DNA of 64,000 nt from Petrimonas mucosa (GTDB lineage Bacteria > Bacteroidota > Bacteroidia > Bacteroidales > Dysgonomonadaceae). The DNA lies in contig NZ_LT608328.1 in assembly GCF_900095795.1 (NCBI RefSeq), positions 2,597,001-2,661,000 on the forward strand, given 5' to 3'. The translations under genes were made by a program, and so were the position numbers. Within the stretch, counting starts at the first letter, position 1. The number at the start of each line of letters is the position of its first letter. Of this stretch, positions 53,327 through 63,034 are shown in pieces. The notes under the pieces were generated by a model, which was given only the letters and a program-made list of their open reading frames with translations, made no database searches and had not been told where the DNA came from.

Positions 53327-54328
53327 TTATTCGCGGTAGACCACCTCCAGTACTGTTTCTCCCACCGCACGCAATGTCTCCCTGCTGATATTTCTCATAT
53401 CGTCACGGCGTGTATGCCAATGAGGTGCAAAGCCATCGCCTTTCAGATTGATAATATTTGCGCAGGGAATACCTCTTATCTCGATCACGGGTAGATGATC
53501 ATCGGTGATATAGCCGCCGTTGCGCTGGAGAAAGAAATTTCCATATCCTAGAAGGGATGCGGTACTCCAGATATTGGAAACAACAGAGGGTGCATGTTGC
53601 ATCGAATATCCCTCGCGCAGAAAAGTGGCATCTGCAGCACCGACCATATCGAGCAGAATACCAAAAGATGCCTTGTAGCCAGCCTTGTGTGGATCTTCCG
53701 ACCAGTATCTCGATCCAACGCACCACCACTCTCCCGGCACAAATTTCTTGTCGAATGATGGCTGTCCCCAATCTTCCAGATCAAAGAAAGCAATATCTAC
53801 ACCAATATCTGGCGATTGCTGTTGCAATTGGCGTGCAACCTCCAGGAGTACCCCTACCCCGCTCGCACCGTCGTCGGCACCTGAAATTGGTGTGGTTTGA
53901 GCGTCGGGATCAGACTCCTCATCGGCAAACGGACGGGTATCCCAATGGGCAAACAGCAACAGACGTTTCTCCTTTTCCGGTAGAAAACTTCCAATAATAT
54001 TGCGTATCGGAATATCTTGTCCGTTATAATGCGTAACCTGGGCCTTTTGTTCAAAAACTTCTGCACCGAAGCTGGCCAGTTTCTCCAAAAGATAATCTCC
54101 ACAAGCTTCATGTGCAACTGTACCCGGAACCCTGGGGCCAAAACTGACCTGTCTTTCGACAAAGTGGTAGGCACTATCCGCATTGAAATCGGGCGACACT
54201 TTCGTGTAGGTTTGGACAACCATCTCCTTACCCGCATTCTTTTGCGACTGACAAGAGTTGCACGATACGGGAAACAGAAAAACAACCGTCAGCACCAGGT
54301 TGGCCAAAAGCGTATTCAATCTTTCCAT
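53327..54328 (-). CDS. M28-family peptidase / glutaminyl cyclase-like lipoprotein
   Basis: A 333-residue protein with a lipoprotein-type leader (LVLTVVFLFPVSCNSC). The zinc-dependent M28 fold shows FAHWDTRPFAD, SGADDGASGVGVLLE and FFDLEDWGQ, the pattern of bacterial glutaminyl-peptide cyclotransferases, which form N-terminal pyroglutamate. DDHLPVIEIRGIPCANII contains the last ligand region. Bacteroidales use this enzyme on exported lipoproteins and proteins, which I state as family knowledge. The ATG overlaps the antiporter stop (TGATG), so translation is coupled. Confidence 0.9.
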   Translation of the reverse strand: MERLNTLLANLVLTVVFLFPVSCNSCQSQKNAGKEMVVQTYTKVSPDFNADSAYHFVERQVSFGPRVPGTVAHEACGDYLLEKLASFGAEVFEQKAQVTHYNGQDIPIRNIIGSFLPEKEKRLLLFAHWDTRPFADEESDPDAQTTPISGADDGASGVGVLLEVARQLQQQSPDIGVDIAFFDLEDWGQPSFDKKFVPGEWWCVGSRYWSEDPHKAGYKASFGILLDMVGAADATFLREGYSMQHAPSVVSNIWSTASLLGYGNFFLQRNGGYITDDHLPVIEIRGIPCANIINLKGDGFAPHWHTRRDDMRNISRETLRAVGETVLEVVYRE

Positions 54329-55842
54329 CAGTCATTCTTCCGGTAGGAGAATTCAGAGATTCCGATATTCTTGTATGTCTCTTTCAACGCCTCTTCATCG
54401 TCGGAGATAACCAGTAACCGGTCACCATCCTGCAGTGCAGTCTGTCCGGTGGGGACAAAGAACCGCTCTCCCCGTTTCACCATAACGGCCAGTGTATTAT
54501 CGGGCAGCGGCATCTCCAACAAGTTCTTGCCATGCTTCAATGTCTCTTCTGTTATACAGATCTCTGTCATTGCCGACTTGATCTCTTCTGAAAATTCAAC
54601 GTCGAAATCTTCGAGGCTTTTATAGTTACTCGGTTTTTCCGCCAGTCCCAGCCAGCTGGCAACAATGGGTAACGATGTACCCTGAAACAGGAGGGATACG
54701 ATGGTAATCACGAAGACCACATTGAATACCGTTCTGGCCCCGGGTACATCTGCCGCCAGCGGCAATATGGCAAAGATGATGGGTACGGCGCCACGCAACC
54801 CAACCCATGAAATATAGGTTTTATCCCTGAATGATATCCGTCTGAACGGAATAAGGCAGAGATAGACTGTAATGGGGCGTGCTACAAATATCATGAAAAG
54901 CGCTATGATAATGCCTGGCATCAACACCGGTATCAGTTCACTGGGGTTGACAAGCAGTCCCAAGGTAAGGAAGAGCAGGATCTGACTCATCCAGGCAAAT
55001 CCATCCATAAAACTCATCGATGTACGCTTATGAACAAACTTGGAGTTTCCGATAACCAGCCCAGCAATATATACTGCCAGGTATCCGTTACCTTTCAAAT
55101 AGTATGTAATTGAGAATATGAATATTCCGGTGATCAGCAACAGGACCGGATAGAGCGAGGCATTATCCATCCGGATACGGTTGATGATGCCAACCGAAAG
55201 TTTCCCAAGGAAATATCCCAGCAACGATCCTACCACAAGCTGAACAACAATATTGACGATCACCATCAGGAAATTGGGGTCGTTCCCAGAATTGACAATG
55301 CTGATAAAGGTGACGGTCAACATATAGGCCATGGGATCGTTGCTCCCACTCTCAAGCTCAAGTAAGGGGCGGAGATTATTTTTCAATGCAAGTCCTTTAG
55401 AACGCAAAATACCGAAAACGGATGCCGAGTCGGTTGATGAAACAGTAGAGGCAAGTAACATTGCCGTCAAGAAGCCCATTCCCAGTCCGGCATAAACCCT
55501 GTCAGATAGCCACCAGATAAAGACGCCAGTAATGATAGCCGTAATGAATACCCCCAATGTAGCCAGAACAACTCCCGGTTGAATGACCGGCTTTATCTCC
55601 CTGAACTTAGTATCGAGTCCGCCCGAAAAAAGGATGACAGTCAGACAGATCGTCCCGATGGCCTGTGCTATTTGAATATTCTCGAAGTCGAGTCCAAATC
55701 CATCTCCCCCGAAAACCATACCAACCAACAGAAAGAGTAACAGAACCGGAACCCCGAATCTATGTCCGGCCTTTCCGACCAACATACTTACGAAAAAAAG
55801 AAAGGAACCGATGAGTAAAATGAGTTCAGTTGAAACTTCCAT
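54328..55842 (-). CDS. Potassium/proton antiporter (NhaP2/CvrA type)
   Basis: A 504-residue CPA1 antiporter. Twelve or more membrane segments are visible, with the family block LASTVSSTDSASVFGILRSKG and ELESGSNDPMAYMLTV carrying the ion-binding Asp residues. A cytoplasmic RCK/TrkA-C domain closes the protein (MPLPDNTLAVMVKRGERF, LQDGDRLLVISDDEE). It would exchange K+ for protons at the inner membrane. It lies 9 bases after the S66 peptidase gene and overlaps the M28 gene by one base. Confidence 0.93.
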   Translation of the reverse strand: MEVSTELILLIGSFLFFVSMLVGKAGHRFGVPVLLLFLLVGMVFGGDGFGLDFENIQIAQAIGTICLTVILFSGGLDTKFREIKPVIQPGVVLATLGVFITAIITGVFIWWLSDRVYAGLGMGFLTAMLLASTVSSTDSASVFGILRSKGLALKNNLRPLLELESGSNDPMAYMLTVTFISIVNSGNDPNFLMVIVNIVVQLVVGSLLGYFLGKLSVGIINRIRMDNASLYPVLLLITGIFIFSITYYLKGNGYLAVYIAGLVIGNSKFVHKRTSMSFMDGFAWMSQILLFLTLGLLVNPSELIPVLMPGIIIALFMIFVARPITVYLCLIPFRRISFRDKTYISWVGLRGAVPIIFAILPLAADVPGARTVFNVVFVITIVSLLFQGTSLPIVASWLGLAEKPSNYKSLEDFDVEFSEEIKSAMTEICITEETLKHGKNLLEMPLPDNTLAVMVKRGERFFVPTGQTALQDGDRLLVISDDEEALKETYKNIGISEFSYRKND

Positions 55843-55851
55843 CTTTCTGAA

Positions 55852-56760
55852 TTAATTTTGTTTGAATATCAGACCATTCTCTTCAACAATGAATTTTGCC
55901 TCTTTTCCCATAAGAAGCGGGAAATTCTCCCTGACATGCCCTACCGGGAAATTGAAACAGACGGGAAAAGCATAACCCGAGACGGCAAAGGCAATCGACT
56001 CATTAAGTGTAGCATACATGCCGCCATCCTCGCTATAATTGGTGAATTGACCGACTATCAATCCAGATATCCGCTCAAAGATGCCCGAGAGCTTCAATTG
56101 ATGAATATAACGGTCGATCTTGTAAGGCTCCTCGCCAATATCTTCAATAAAGAGTATTCCGTTCTTGGGTGTGTAAGCAAATCGCGTGCCAAAAACACCG
56201 CAAAAGACAGAAAGATTTCCACCAAACAGCCTTCCAGCTGCTTCGCCTTTCCGGTTGAGTCTGGCATCATCAGTTACAGGGATGTCGTAGTTTACAGGTT
56301 CTCCTGTAAGGATGGCTTTGGTATATCTTACGGCAATATCGTCGGGCCCCTCCTCGGCAAAGTGTTTTGCCATAGGCCCATGAAGAGAGATGATTCCGTG
56401 GCTCTGCAAGGCAGCGTGCAGCGCGGTAATATCGCTGTAGCCCACAACCCATTTAGGATATTGCCTGATCATCTCGAAATCGAGTCTATCCAGGAGATGT
56501 ACTGTCCCGTATCCTCCACGGGAACAGAAGATCAGTCTCACTGTAGGATCATCCATTGCATGTTGGAGATCATCCAGCCGCTGGTCGACAGAACCGCTGA
56601 AACGCCCTGCCTCGCATAATGCATTCCCGGCAATCTCAACACTCAACCCCCAGCTCCGCAGCAAGGTGGCAGCACCGTTTACCAATCCTGGTTCTATCTT
56701 CCCTGCTGGTGAAAGAATAACCGCTTTATCACCGGCTTGCAAAGTTGGAGGTTGGAGCAT
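55852..56760 (-). CDS. ldcA: S66-family LD-carboxypeptidase (LdcA/MccF-like)
   Basis: A 302-residue serine peptidase removing the terminal D-Ala from murein tetrapeptides. The nucleophile Ser is in FCSRGGYGTVHLLD, the Glu in LFIEDIGEEPYKIDR and the His in NFPVGHVREN. The N-terminal ILSPAGKIEPG is typical. There is no signal peptide, so it acts in the cytoplasm on recycled peptides. It begins 15 bases after gyrB. Confidence 0.93.
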   Translation of the reverse strand: MLQPPTLQAGDKAVILSPAGKIEPGLVNGAATLLRSWGLSVEIAGNALCEAGRFSGSVDQRLDDLQHAMDDPTVRLIFCSRGGYGTVHLLDRLDFEMIRQYPKWVVGYSDITALHAALQSHGIISLHGPMAKHFAEEGPDDIAVRYTKAILTGEPVNYDIPVTDDARLNRKGEAAGRLFGGNLSVFCGVFGTRFAYTPKNGILFIEDIGEEPYKIDRYIHQLKLSGIFERISGLIVGQFTNYSEDGGMYATLNESIAFAVSGYAFPVCFNFPVGHVRENFPLLMGKEAKFIVEENGLIFKQN

Positions 56761-56775
56761 AAGATTGTTGTCGTT

Positions 56776-58740
<1,965 letters not shown>

Positions 58741-58805
58741 TTAATGAATACCTCGTTGAGAATTTATATAATGATTCTGTTCGTTTTTTTGGTTTAAAAA
58801 ACGAA

Positions 58806-58836
58806 CAAATATACGAAAAAAACGGCGTCTAGCCAA
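58806..58836 (-). promoter_or_regulatory. gyrB promoter
   Basis: On the minus strand a TTG (-33) is separated by exactly 20 bases from TATATTTG (-7), fitting the Bacteroidota consensus. Transcription would start about 60-70 bases before the gyrB ATG. Confidence 0.8.
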
Positions 58837-58884
58837 TCCTTTTTCGTTTTTTTAGCAGAGAGGGGGAGTCCGTTGAAGAGACCT

Positions 58885-59190
58885 TTAAAACTCGTAGTCG
58901 ATAGCCGCACGTTCACTCCTCACCTTGCCGATAAAAGCCGCCACTTTTTGATGCTCCGGATGAGAAATATATACTTCCAAATCTTCCAGATTGCAAAATT
59001 CACTGTCGAGCATGATATCGTAATTACCAGCAGGAGCATCTGCATGATTGATCAACACCTCCATTTTCCGGATTTCGGGGATGAGCTCCTTCAACGATTC
59101 GAGACGCTGCCTGATTATTGCCGCATTTGTGGTTTTTGAGTTACCTTCGGCTTCATCAGCCAATTTAAAAAGTACAATATGTTTAATCAT
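58885..59190 (-). CDS. Dabb (stress-responsive A/B barrel) domain protein
   Basis: A 101-residue protein starting MIKHIVLFKLADEAEG, with LESLKELIPEIRKMEVLIN and ending IGKVRSERAAIDYEF; this is the dimeric alpha/beta-barrel Dabb family. Members range from stress proteins to small cyclases or decarboxylases, so the function cannot be fixed. Single gene, cytoplasmic. Confidence 0.9.
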   Translation of the reverse strand: MIKHIVLFKLADEAEGNSKTTNAAIIRQRLESLKELIPEIRKMEVLINHADAPAGNYDIMLDSEFCNLEDLEVYISHPEHQKVAAFIGKVRSERAAIDYEF

Positions 59191-59296
59191 AAGGAAGCAA
59201 CTTGAAAAATGATCCGGGTAAAACCCGGGATATTGAAAAACCCAAAATTACAAAAAAACATCGAGCCGAAAATCAAAAAAATGAATCTGTTTTTCG

Positions 59297-59304
59297 TAAC
59301 TTTG
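59297..59304 (+). promoter_or_regulatory. -7 box before the 37-residue membrane peptide gene
   Basis: TAACTTTG fits TAnnTTTG and lies 35 bases upstream of the ATG at 59340, leaving a short leader. No TTG at -33 is evident. Confidence 0.6.
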
Positions 59305-59339
59305 TCAGACGACACCAAAATCAACTAAATTAAACTGTT

Positions 59340-59453
59340 ATGGAAATAGGAACAATCATCACCGTTGTAGTAATCGTGGTAATAGCGCTGGCGTTCATTC
59401 AGTATTACAGCGCCAGCAGAAAGAGAAGAAGAAGATTCAAGGAGAAAAAGTAG
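59340..59453 (+). CDS. 37-residue single-span membrane peptide with Arg-rich tail
   Basis: ATG to TAG, 38 codons. A hydrophobic segment (IITVVVIVVIALAFI) is followed by QYYSAS and a strongly basic tail RKRRRRFKEKK, so the N-terminus should face out and the tail lie in the cytoplasm. The gene has its own -7 box. No family is known to me; the clear promoter and the sharp hydrophobic/basic division argue that it is real. It lies between the Dabb gene and the group II intron. Confidence 0.6.
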   Translation: MEIGTIITVVVIVVIALAFIQYYSASRKRRRRFKEKK

Positions 59454-59525
59454 CTGCCAGTTTTACCCGGTAAGCGGGAGAAAGATGAGATCCGGGAGAG
59501 AGACAAAAATCGAGTAGGATGCAAA

Positions 59526-61385
59526 GATAGGTAATTACTCCTAACTCTGCTATCCTCTCACACCACCCAACGTACGTCTCTCGTATTAGGCGGTTTCTTC
59601 AATGTTTAACCGTAATTGGCCGTTAAACTGTAAAGTCCCGTTTTCTTGAACCATTCAAGGTTCATTCCCTCGTGTGCAGCGTGGGTCATTGACAGTCTAA
59701 ACCATCCCTTAGAACTTCCCGCCGTTGTCCAGCTCCGGTTCCAAGGAACGCCCAACTTGGTCAAGAACCTGGCTATGCCCAACGCCCGTTTGCATTGTTT
59801 TAAACGATAGCATCTTAATCTACGACGAAGCCAAGCTTCAAGGTTGCGAAGACGACTTTTCATCTTTGCGTGCTTGAAGTAGTTTAGCCAGCCTCGTAGA
59901 ACGGGATTTAGCTCGCTTATTAACTGATCGAAGCTAATGCCCCTGTTGCGTTTGGTAAGCGATTTTAGTTTCGCCTTGAAGCGTTGTTCGCTCTTTCGGC
60001 TTAATCCTAAACTCCCGCCTTTTAAGATAGTATGACCGAGATAATTGAGTTGATGAGGACGGACGATATGGCTCTTTTCCTTGTTTATTCTTAATCGCAT
60101 CCGATTTTCGATAAACTTGGAGAGGCTTTGCATCGATCGCTCCGCGGCTGGTTCGCTTCCGACCATTATGATAATATCATCGGCGTAGCGTACAAAGCAG
60201 TGTCCTCTCCGCTCTAACTCCTTGTCCAGTTCGTCTAAGACGATATTCGACAACAGGGGTGATAGTGGGCTGCCTTGCGGTGTCCCTTTCACCCGTTGAT
60301 TGGCCATCCCCCCGATTAGCATTCCTGCTCGAAGAAATTTACCTATCAACTTAAGTACGCGCTTGTCACCAACGCGAGTACTTAACTGCCAAAGCAATCG
60401 GTCGTGATTCACCTCGTCAAAGAATTTTGCCAAGTCTATGTCGATAACCCAATCCTTTCCTTCGGCCACGTATTCGCCCGCTTTACGTAATGCTTGATGA
60501 GCGTTACGCCGTGGACGAAAACCGTAGCTGTATTCGGAGAATATAGGGTCATAACGTTTCGACAGTACTTGGCTTATCGCTTGTTGTACCAAGCGATCTT
60601 TGACCGTGGGAATACCCAGTTGGCGTTTCCCGCCATCAGGCTTCGGGATTAATACCTCTTTAACTGCCGTAACTTGGTATGTGCCTGTCATTAACTGGCG
60701 TTGAAGTTCTCGGTGGTGGCTGTTAAGCCAATCTCTAAGTTCGTCAACGGTCATCCCGTCAATGCCCGCACTTCCCCTGTTACTGATTACTTGCCGCAAT
60801 GCGGCATCAAGATTCTTTAAGTCCGTTATATCACTCATTAAATCTTGGGTTAAGGCTCGTTCCTCTTTGCAACCTGACAACCACTCGTCCCGTACCAAAC
60901 CGCTTCCTGAACTGAATACGTCAGTCCCCTTCACCTTTTGGCCACGCTCCCATTCGTCAAAAAGACTCATCTGTAAGTTCCCGTGTTTACCTGGGTTCAT
61001 AATGGTCGTTACAATTTACAAAATAACTGCTCCTTAATTGAAAATTCAGCCCTTCCCTGTATTGACGTTACTCAATATTTATAGCGGTACTATGGCCTCT
61101 GCTGACTTCTCTGCCCCTTTCGGGTTAGAGACCTCCTACGTTAAGTGCATTATCTTCCTGTTAATACTACTGCATTTACTACCCCGGGTTACGGACGGCT
61201 TTAGGGCGTCTGTGTTTATTGCCACATTACCCCCCGGGTAAGCCTTAGTATGCAGTTTCTGTTCGTTAGTACCAACTTTTGTTTTAGGCTTCTTTCAGGT
61301 TATACCTCGCGGTAACACCCTTGCCATCAACTAACGGTTCTCGCCAAAATAAGCCCGCTCGGGACTTTAACCCTATAGATAATGA
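59526..61385 (-). mobile_element. Group II intron
   Basis: A retroelement with its reverse transcriptase on the minus strand, a long structured 5' region (about 61001-61385, which encodes no other gene) and a 3' RNA end. Domain V is visible at 59562-59594: outer pairs accgcc with gggtggt, a 2-base CG bulge and a small terminal loop. Domain VI follows. The ends are approximate (within about 10 bases). It sits about 20 bases beyond the rpsT terminator hairpin. The 3' junction abuts tatctttgcatcc. Confidence 0.8.
59606..61000 (-). CDS. ltrA: Group II intron reverse transcriptase/maturase
   Basis: A 464-residue intron-encoded protein. Reverse transcriptase motifs: GSAGIDGMTVDELRDWL, RQLGIPTVKDRLVQQAI, YGFRPRRNAHQALRKA, DIDLAKFFDEVNHDRLL, GTPQGSPLSPLLSNIVLDEL, and the catalytic FVRYADDIII (YADD). 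Maturase X domain: SELNPVLRGWLNYFK. There is no HNH endonuclease domain at the C-terminus (GLYSLTANYG), so it is an endonuclease-less type. It would assist splicing and target-primed reverse transcription. Full length, no lesion seen. Confidence 0.95.
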   Translation of the reverse strand: MNPGKHGNLQMSLFDEWERGQKVKGTDVFSSGSGLVRDEWLSGCKEERALTQDLMSDITDLKNLDAALRQVISNRGSAGIDGMTVDELRDWLNSHHRELQRQLMTGTYQVTAVKEVLIPKPDGGKRQLGIPTVKDRLVQQAISQVLSKRYDPIFSEYSYGFRPRRNAHQALRKAGEYVAEGKDWVIDIDLAKFFDEVNHDRLLWQLSTRVGDKRVLKLIGKFLRAGMLIGGMANQRVKGTPQGSPLSPLLSNIVLDELDKELERRGHCFVRYADDIIIMVGSEPAAERSMQSLSKFIENRMRLRINKEKSHIVRPHQLNYLGHTILKGGSLGLSRKSEQRFKAKLKSLTKRNRGISFDQLISELNPVLRGWLNYFKHAKMKSRLRNLEAWLRRRLRCYRLKQCKRALGIARFLTKLGVPWNRSWTTAGSSKGWFRLSMTHAAHEGMNLEWFKKTGLYSLTANYG

Positions 61386-61407
61386 ACATGCATAGCAAAC
61401 AAACAAA

Positions 61408-61433
61408 ACCGGATATGAAAATATCCGGTTTCG
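61408..61433 (-). terminator. rpsT terminator
   Basis: A 9-base perfect stem aaaccggat/atccggttt with an 8-base loop; on the minus strand it is followed by tgtttgtttg. It lies 23 bases after the rpsT stop and just upstream of the intron 5' end. Confidence 0.8.
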
Positions 61434-61455
61434 TCTATGCTATCTATAACGTTGA

Positions 61456-61710
61456 TCAGTTCAGCTTGCTGATGTGCGCAGCTAATTTAGATTTCAGATT
61501 ATTGGCTTTGTTCTGGTGAATAATTCTCTTCTTCGCCAGCTTATCCAACATCGAGCAAACTCCAGGATACATTGCCGCAGCCTCCTCTTTTGAGGTTAGC
61601 GCACGCAAAGCGCGCACAGAATTCCTGGTTGTACGTGAAACGTAACGATTTGATATACGACGAACTTTCGTTTGCCTGATCCTTTTTTCTGCTGATTTGT
61701 GATTTGCCAT
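61456..61710 (-). CDS. rpsT: 30S ribosomal protein S20
   Basis: 84 residues from the Met at 61710 ([19 protein letters not shown]) to the stop at 61456. The longer frame upstream passes through the tRNA gene and is rejected. Lys/Arg-rich helical protein with the usual [15 protein letters not shown] and [16 protein letters not shown] blocks. Downstream of tRNA-Glu (30-base gap), probably in the same transcript. Confidence 0.97.
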   Translation of the reverse strand: MANHKSAEKRIRQTKVRRISNRYVSRTTRNSVRALRALTSKEEAAAMYPGVCSMLDKLAKKRIIHQNKANNLKSKLAAHISKLN

Positions 61711-61740
61711 TATCGCTTGACTGTTTAAATCTTTTTCTTG

Positions 61741-61812
61741 TAGCCCATAGGGGAATCGAACCCCTCTTTCAAGAATGAAAATCTTGCGTCCTAACCGATA
61801 GACGAATGGGCC
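61741..61812 (-). tRNA. tRNA-Glu (TTC)
   Basis: A 72-base cloverleaf on the minus strand: acceptor ggcccat with atgggct, anticodon stem caaga/tcttg around ttttcat (anticodon TTC), T-arm aggggttcgattcccct. Discriminator A; CCA not encoded. Position 1 pairs as G-T. Confidence 0.95.
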
Positions 61813-61863
61813 ATTTGAATTGCGAACCCGAAAGTGAATCGACCACCCCTCAAATTGCGAGTG

Positions 61864-61894
61864 CAAAGATAGGAGCTTTTTTTAGACCGACAAA
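61864..61894 (-). promoter_or_regulatory. Promoter of tRNA-Glu-rpsT
   Basis: On the minus strand TTTG is followed after 19 bases by TATCTTTG, a near-ideal Bacteroidota promoter, about 50 bases upstream of the tRNA. Confidence 0.85.
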
Positions 61895-61983
61895 ATTTTA
61901 TTTGAACTTTTTTCAAAAAAATTGATCAACACCCCCGCTGCACCGTAGAAAGGGAGACGAAAACCAATTTTAAACCCCATAAA

Positions 61984-62014
61984 TTGTGTAATTAAAAAAT
62001 AATCGTTAACTTTG
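61984..62014 (+). promoter_or_regulatory. rpmH promoter
   Basis: TTG (61984-61986), a 20-base spacer and TAACTTTG (62007-62014) match the -33/-7 consensus; the ATG follows 45 bases later. Confidence 0.8.
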
Positions 62015-62058
62015 CGCCCCTATATTTTCAGCAACAAAATAAAACATCAGATAATAAA

Positions 62059-62199
62059 ATGAAAAGAACATTCCAACCCTCAAACAGAAAGAGAAAGAAC
62101 AAACACGGGTTCCTTTCAAGAATGGCAACCAAGAACGGAAGAAAAGTACTGGCGGCACGTCGTGCAAAAGGAAGAGCTAGACTGACAGTTTCCGACTAA
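62059..62199 (+). CDS. rpmH: 50S ribosomal protein L34
   Basis: 46 residues: [19 protein letters not shown], then [20 protein letters not shown] and ending LTVSD. Typical L34, with a strong promoter upstream and a terminator directly after. Confidence 0.97.
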   Translation: MKRTFQPSNRKRKNKHGFLSRMATKNGRKVLAARRAKGRARLTVSD

Positions 62200-62220
62200 C
62201 GAAAAAAGAGCTTGTATGGA

Positions 62221-62257
62221 AAGCAGGAGTATGTGATGCATATTCCTGCTTTTTTTA
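62221..62257 (+). terminator. rpmH terminator
   Basis: Stem agcagga/tcctgct with inner gtatg/catat pairing, followed by a run of seven T. Confidence 0.85.
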
Positions 62258-62290
62258 TTGCACTTCACTAGAGGAAAGGCATCTTTTTTG

Positions 62291-62298
62291 TATTTTTG
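62291..62298 (+). promoter_or_regulatory. -7 box before the PASTA gene
   Basis: TATTTTTG fits TAnnTTTG, 28 bases before the ATG at 62327. The -33 element is not clear. Confidence 0.55.
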
Positions 62299-62326
62299 CA
62301 TTGAAATCTCAATATTACATTCAATT

Positions 62327-63001
62327 ATGAGTGCAAAACCAACTGCCAAAAAAAATCGGAGCAACAGCATTTTCTTCAATCTTGTAGCGATCTGCGTTGT
62401 TGCAATATTGCTGCTCCTTGTCACCAATCTTTTCCTCAATATATATACCAGACACGGACAAAACGTGGTGGTTCCCCAATTGCAGGGGTTTCAGGAGGAA
62501 GAGGCCGCAGCCATTCTCAGGTCAAAAGGATTGCACATCCGGGTTGTCGACTCGATATACAAAAAGGATGCGGTTCCGGGCTCAATTATCGATCAGACCC
62601 CGAAACCGAACAACAAGGTGAAGGAGGGTCGCGAGATCTATGTCACCATCTACTCCCGGAATCCGCAACAGGTTTCCGTACCCGGACTGGTTGATTTTTC
62701 CTCGCGACAGGCCATAGCGCTTCTCAACTCCATCGGCTTCACCCAAATTGCGATTGAAGAGGTACCGGCACAATACAGCGGGCTGGTCATTTCGGTTGAA
62801 TACCGTGGGAGAAAACTTTTACCCGACGAACAGATTCCGGCCGGTTCGCCATTAAAACTGGTAGTTGGAAGCGGGATGGCCAAAGATTCGTTAAACATGA
62901 GCGGGGAGATCGTTGTTCCCCCCGCAAACGGGGAAGCAGTAACCGGATCAACCCAAAACAAGCCCGCACAACCGTCTCGCATGGATGAATCGTTTTTTTA
63001 A
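62327..63001 (+). CDS. PASTA-domain membrane protein
   Basis: About 224 residues from the Met at 62327 (MSAKPTAKKNRSNS); the longer frame starting at 62258 lies over the terminator and promoter. One N-terminal membrane helix (LVAICVVAILLLLVTNLFL) is followed by PASTA domains (VVVPQLQGFQEEEAAAIL; VSVPGLVDFSSRQAIALLNS) and a third, partial one (RKLLPDEQIPAGSPLKLVVG). There is no kinase domain, unlike PknB. PASTA domains bind peptidoglycan, so a periplasmic cell-wall role is likely. In Bacteroidales this gene commonly precedes an rluD homologue, as here (33-base gap). Confidence 0.9.
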   Translation: MSAKPTAKKNRSNSIFFNLVAICVVAILLLLVTNLFLNIYTRHGQNVVVPQLQGFQEEEAAAILRSKGLHIRVVDSIYKKDAVPGSIIDQTPKPNNKVKEGREIYVTIYSRNPQQVSVPGLVDFSSRQAIALLNSIGFTQIAIEEVPAQYSGLVISVEYRGRKLLPDEQIPAGSPLKLVVGSGMAKDSLNMSGEIVVPPANGEAVTGSTQNKPAQPSRMDESFF

Positions 63002-63034
63002 ACCATTGATCCGGGAAAGATAAATGATCTACGA

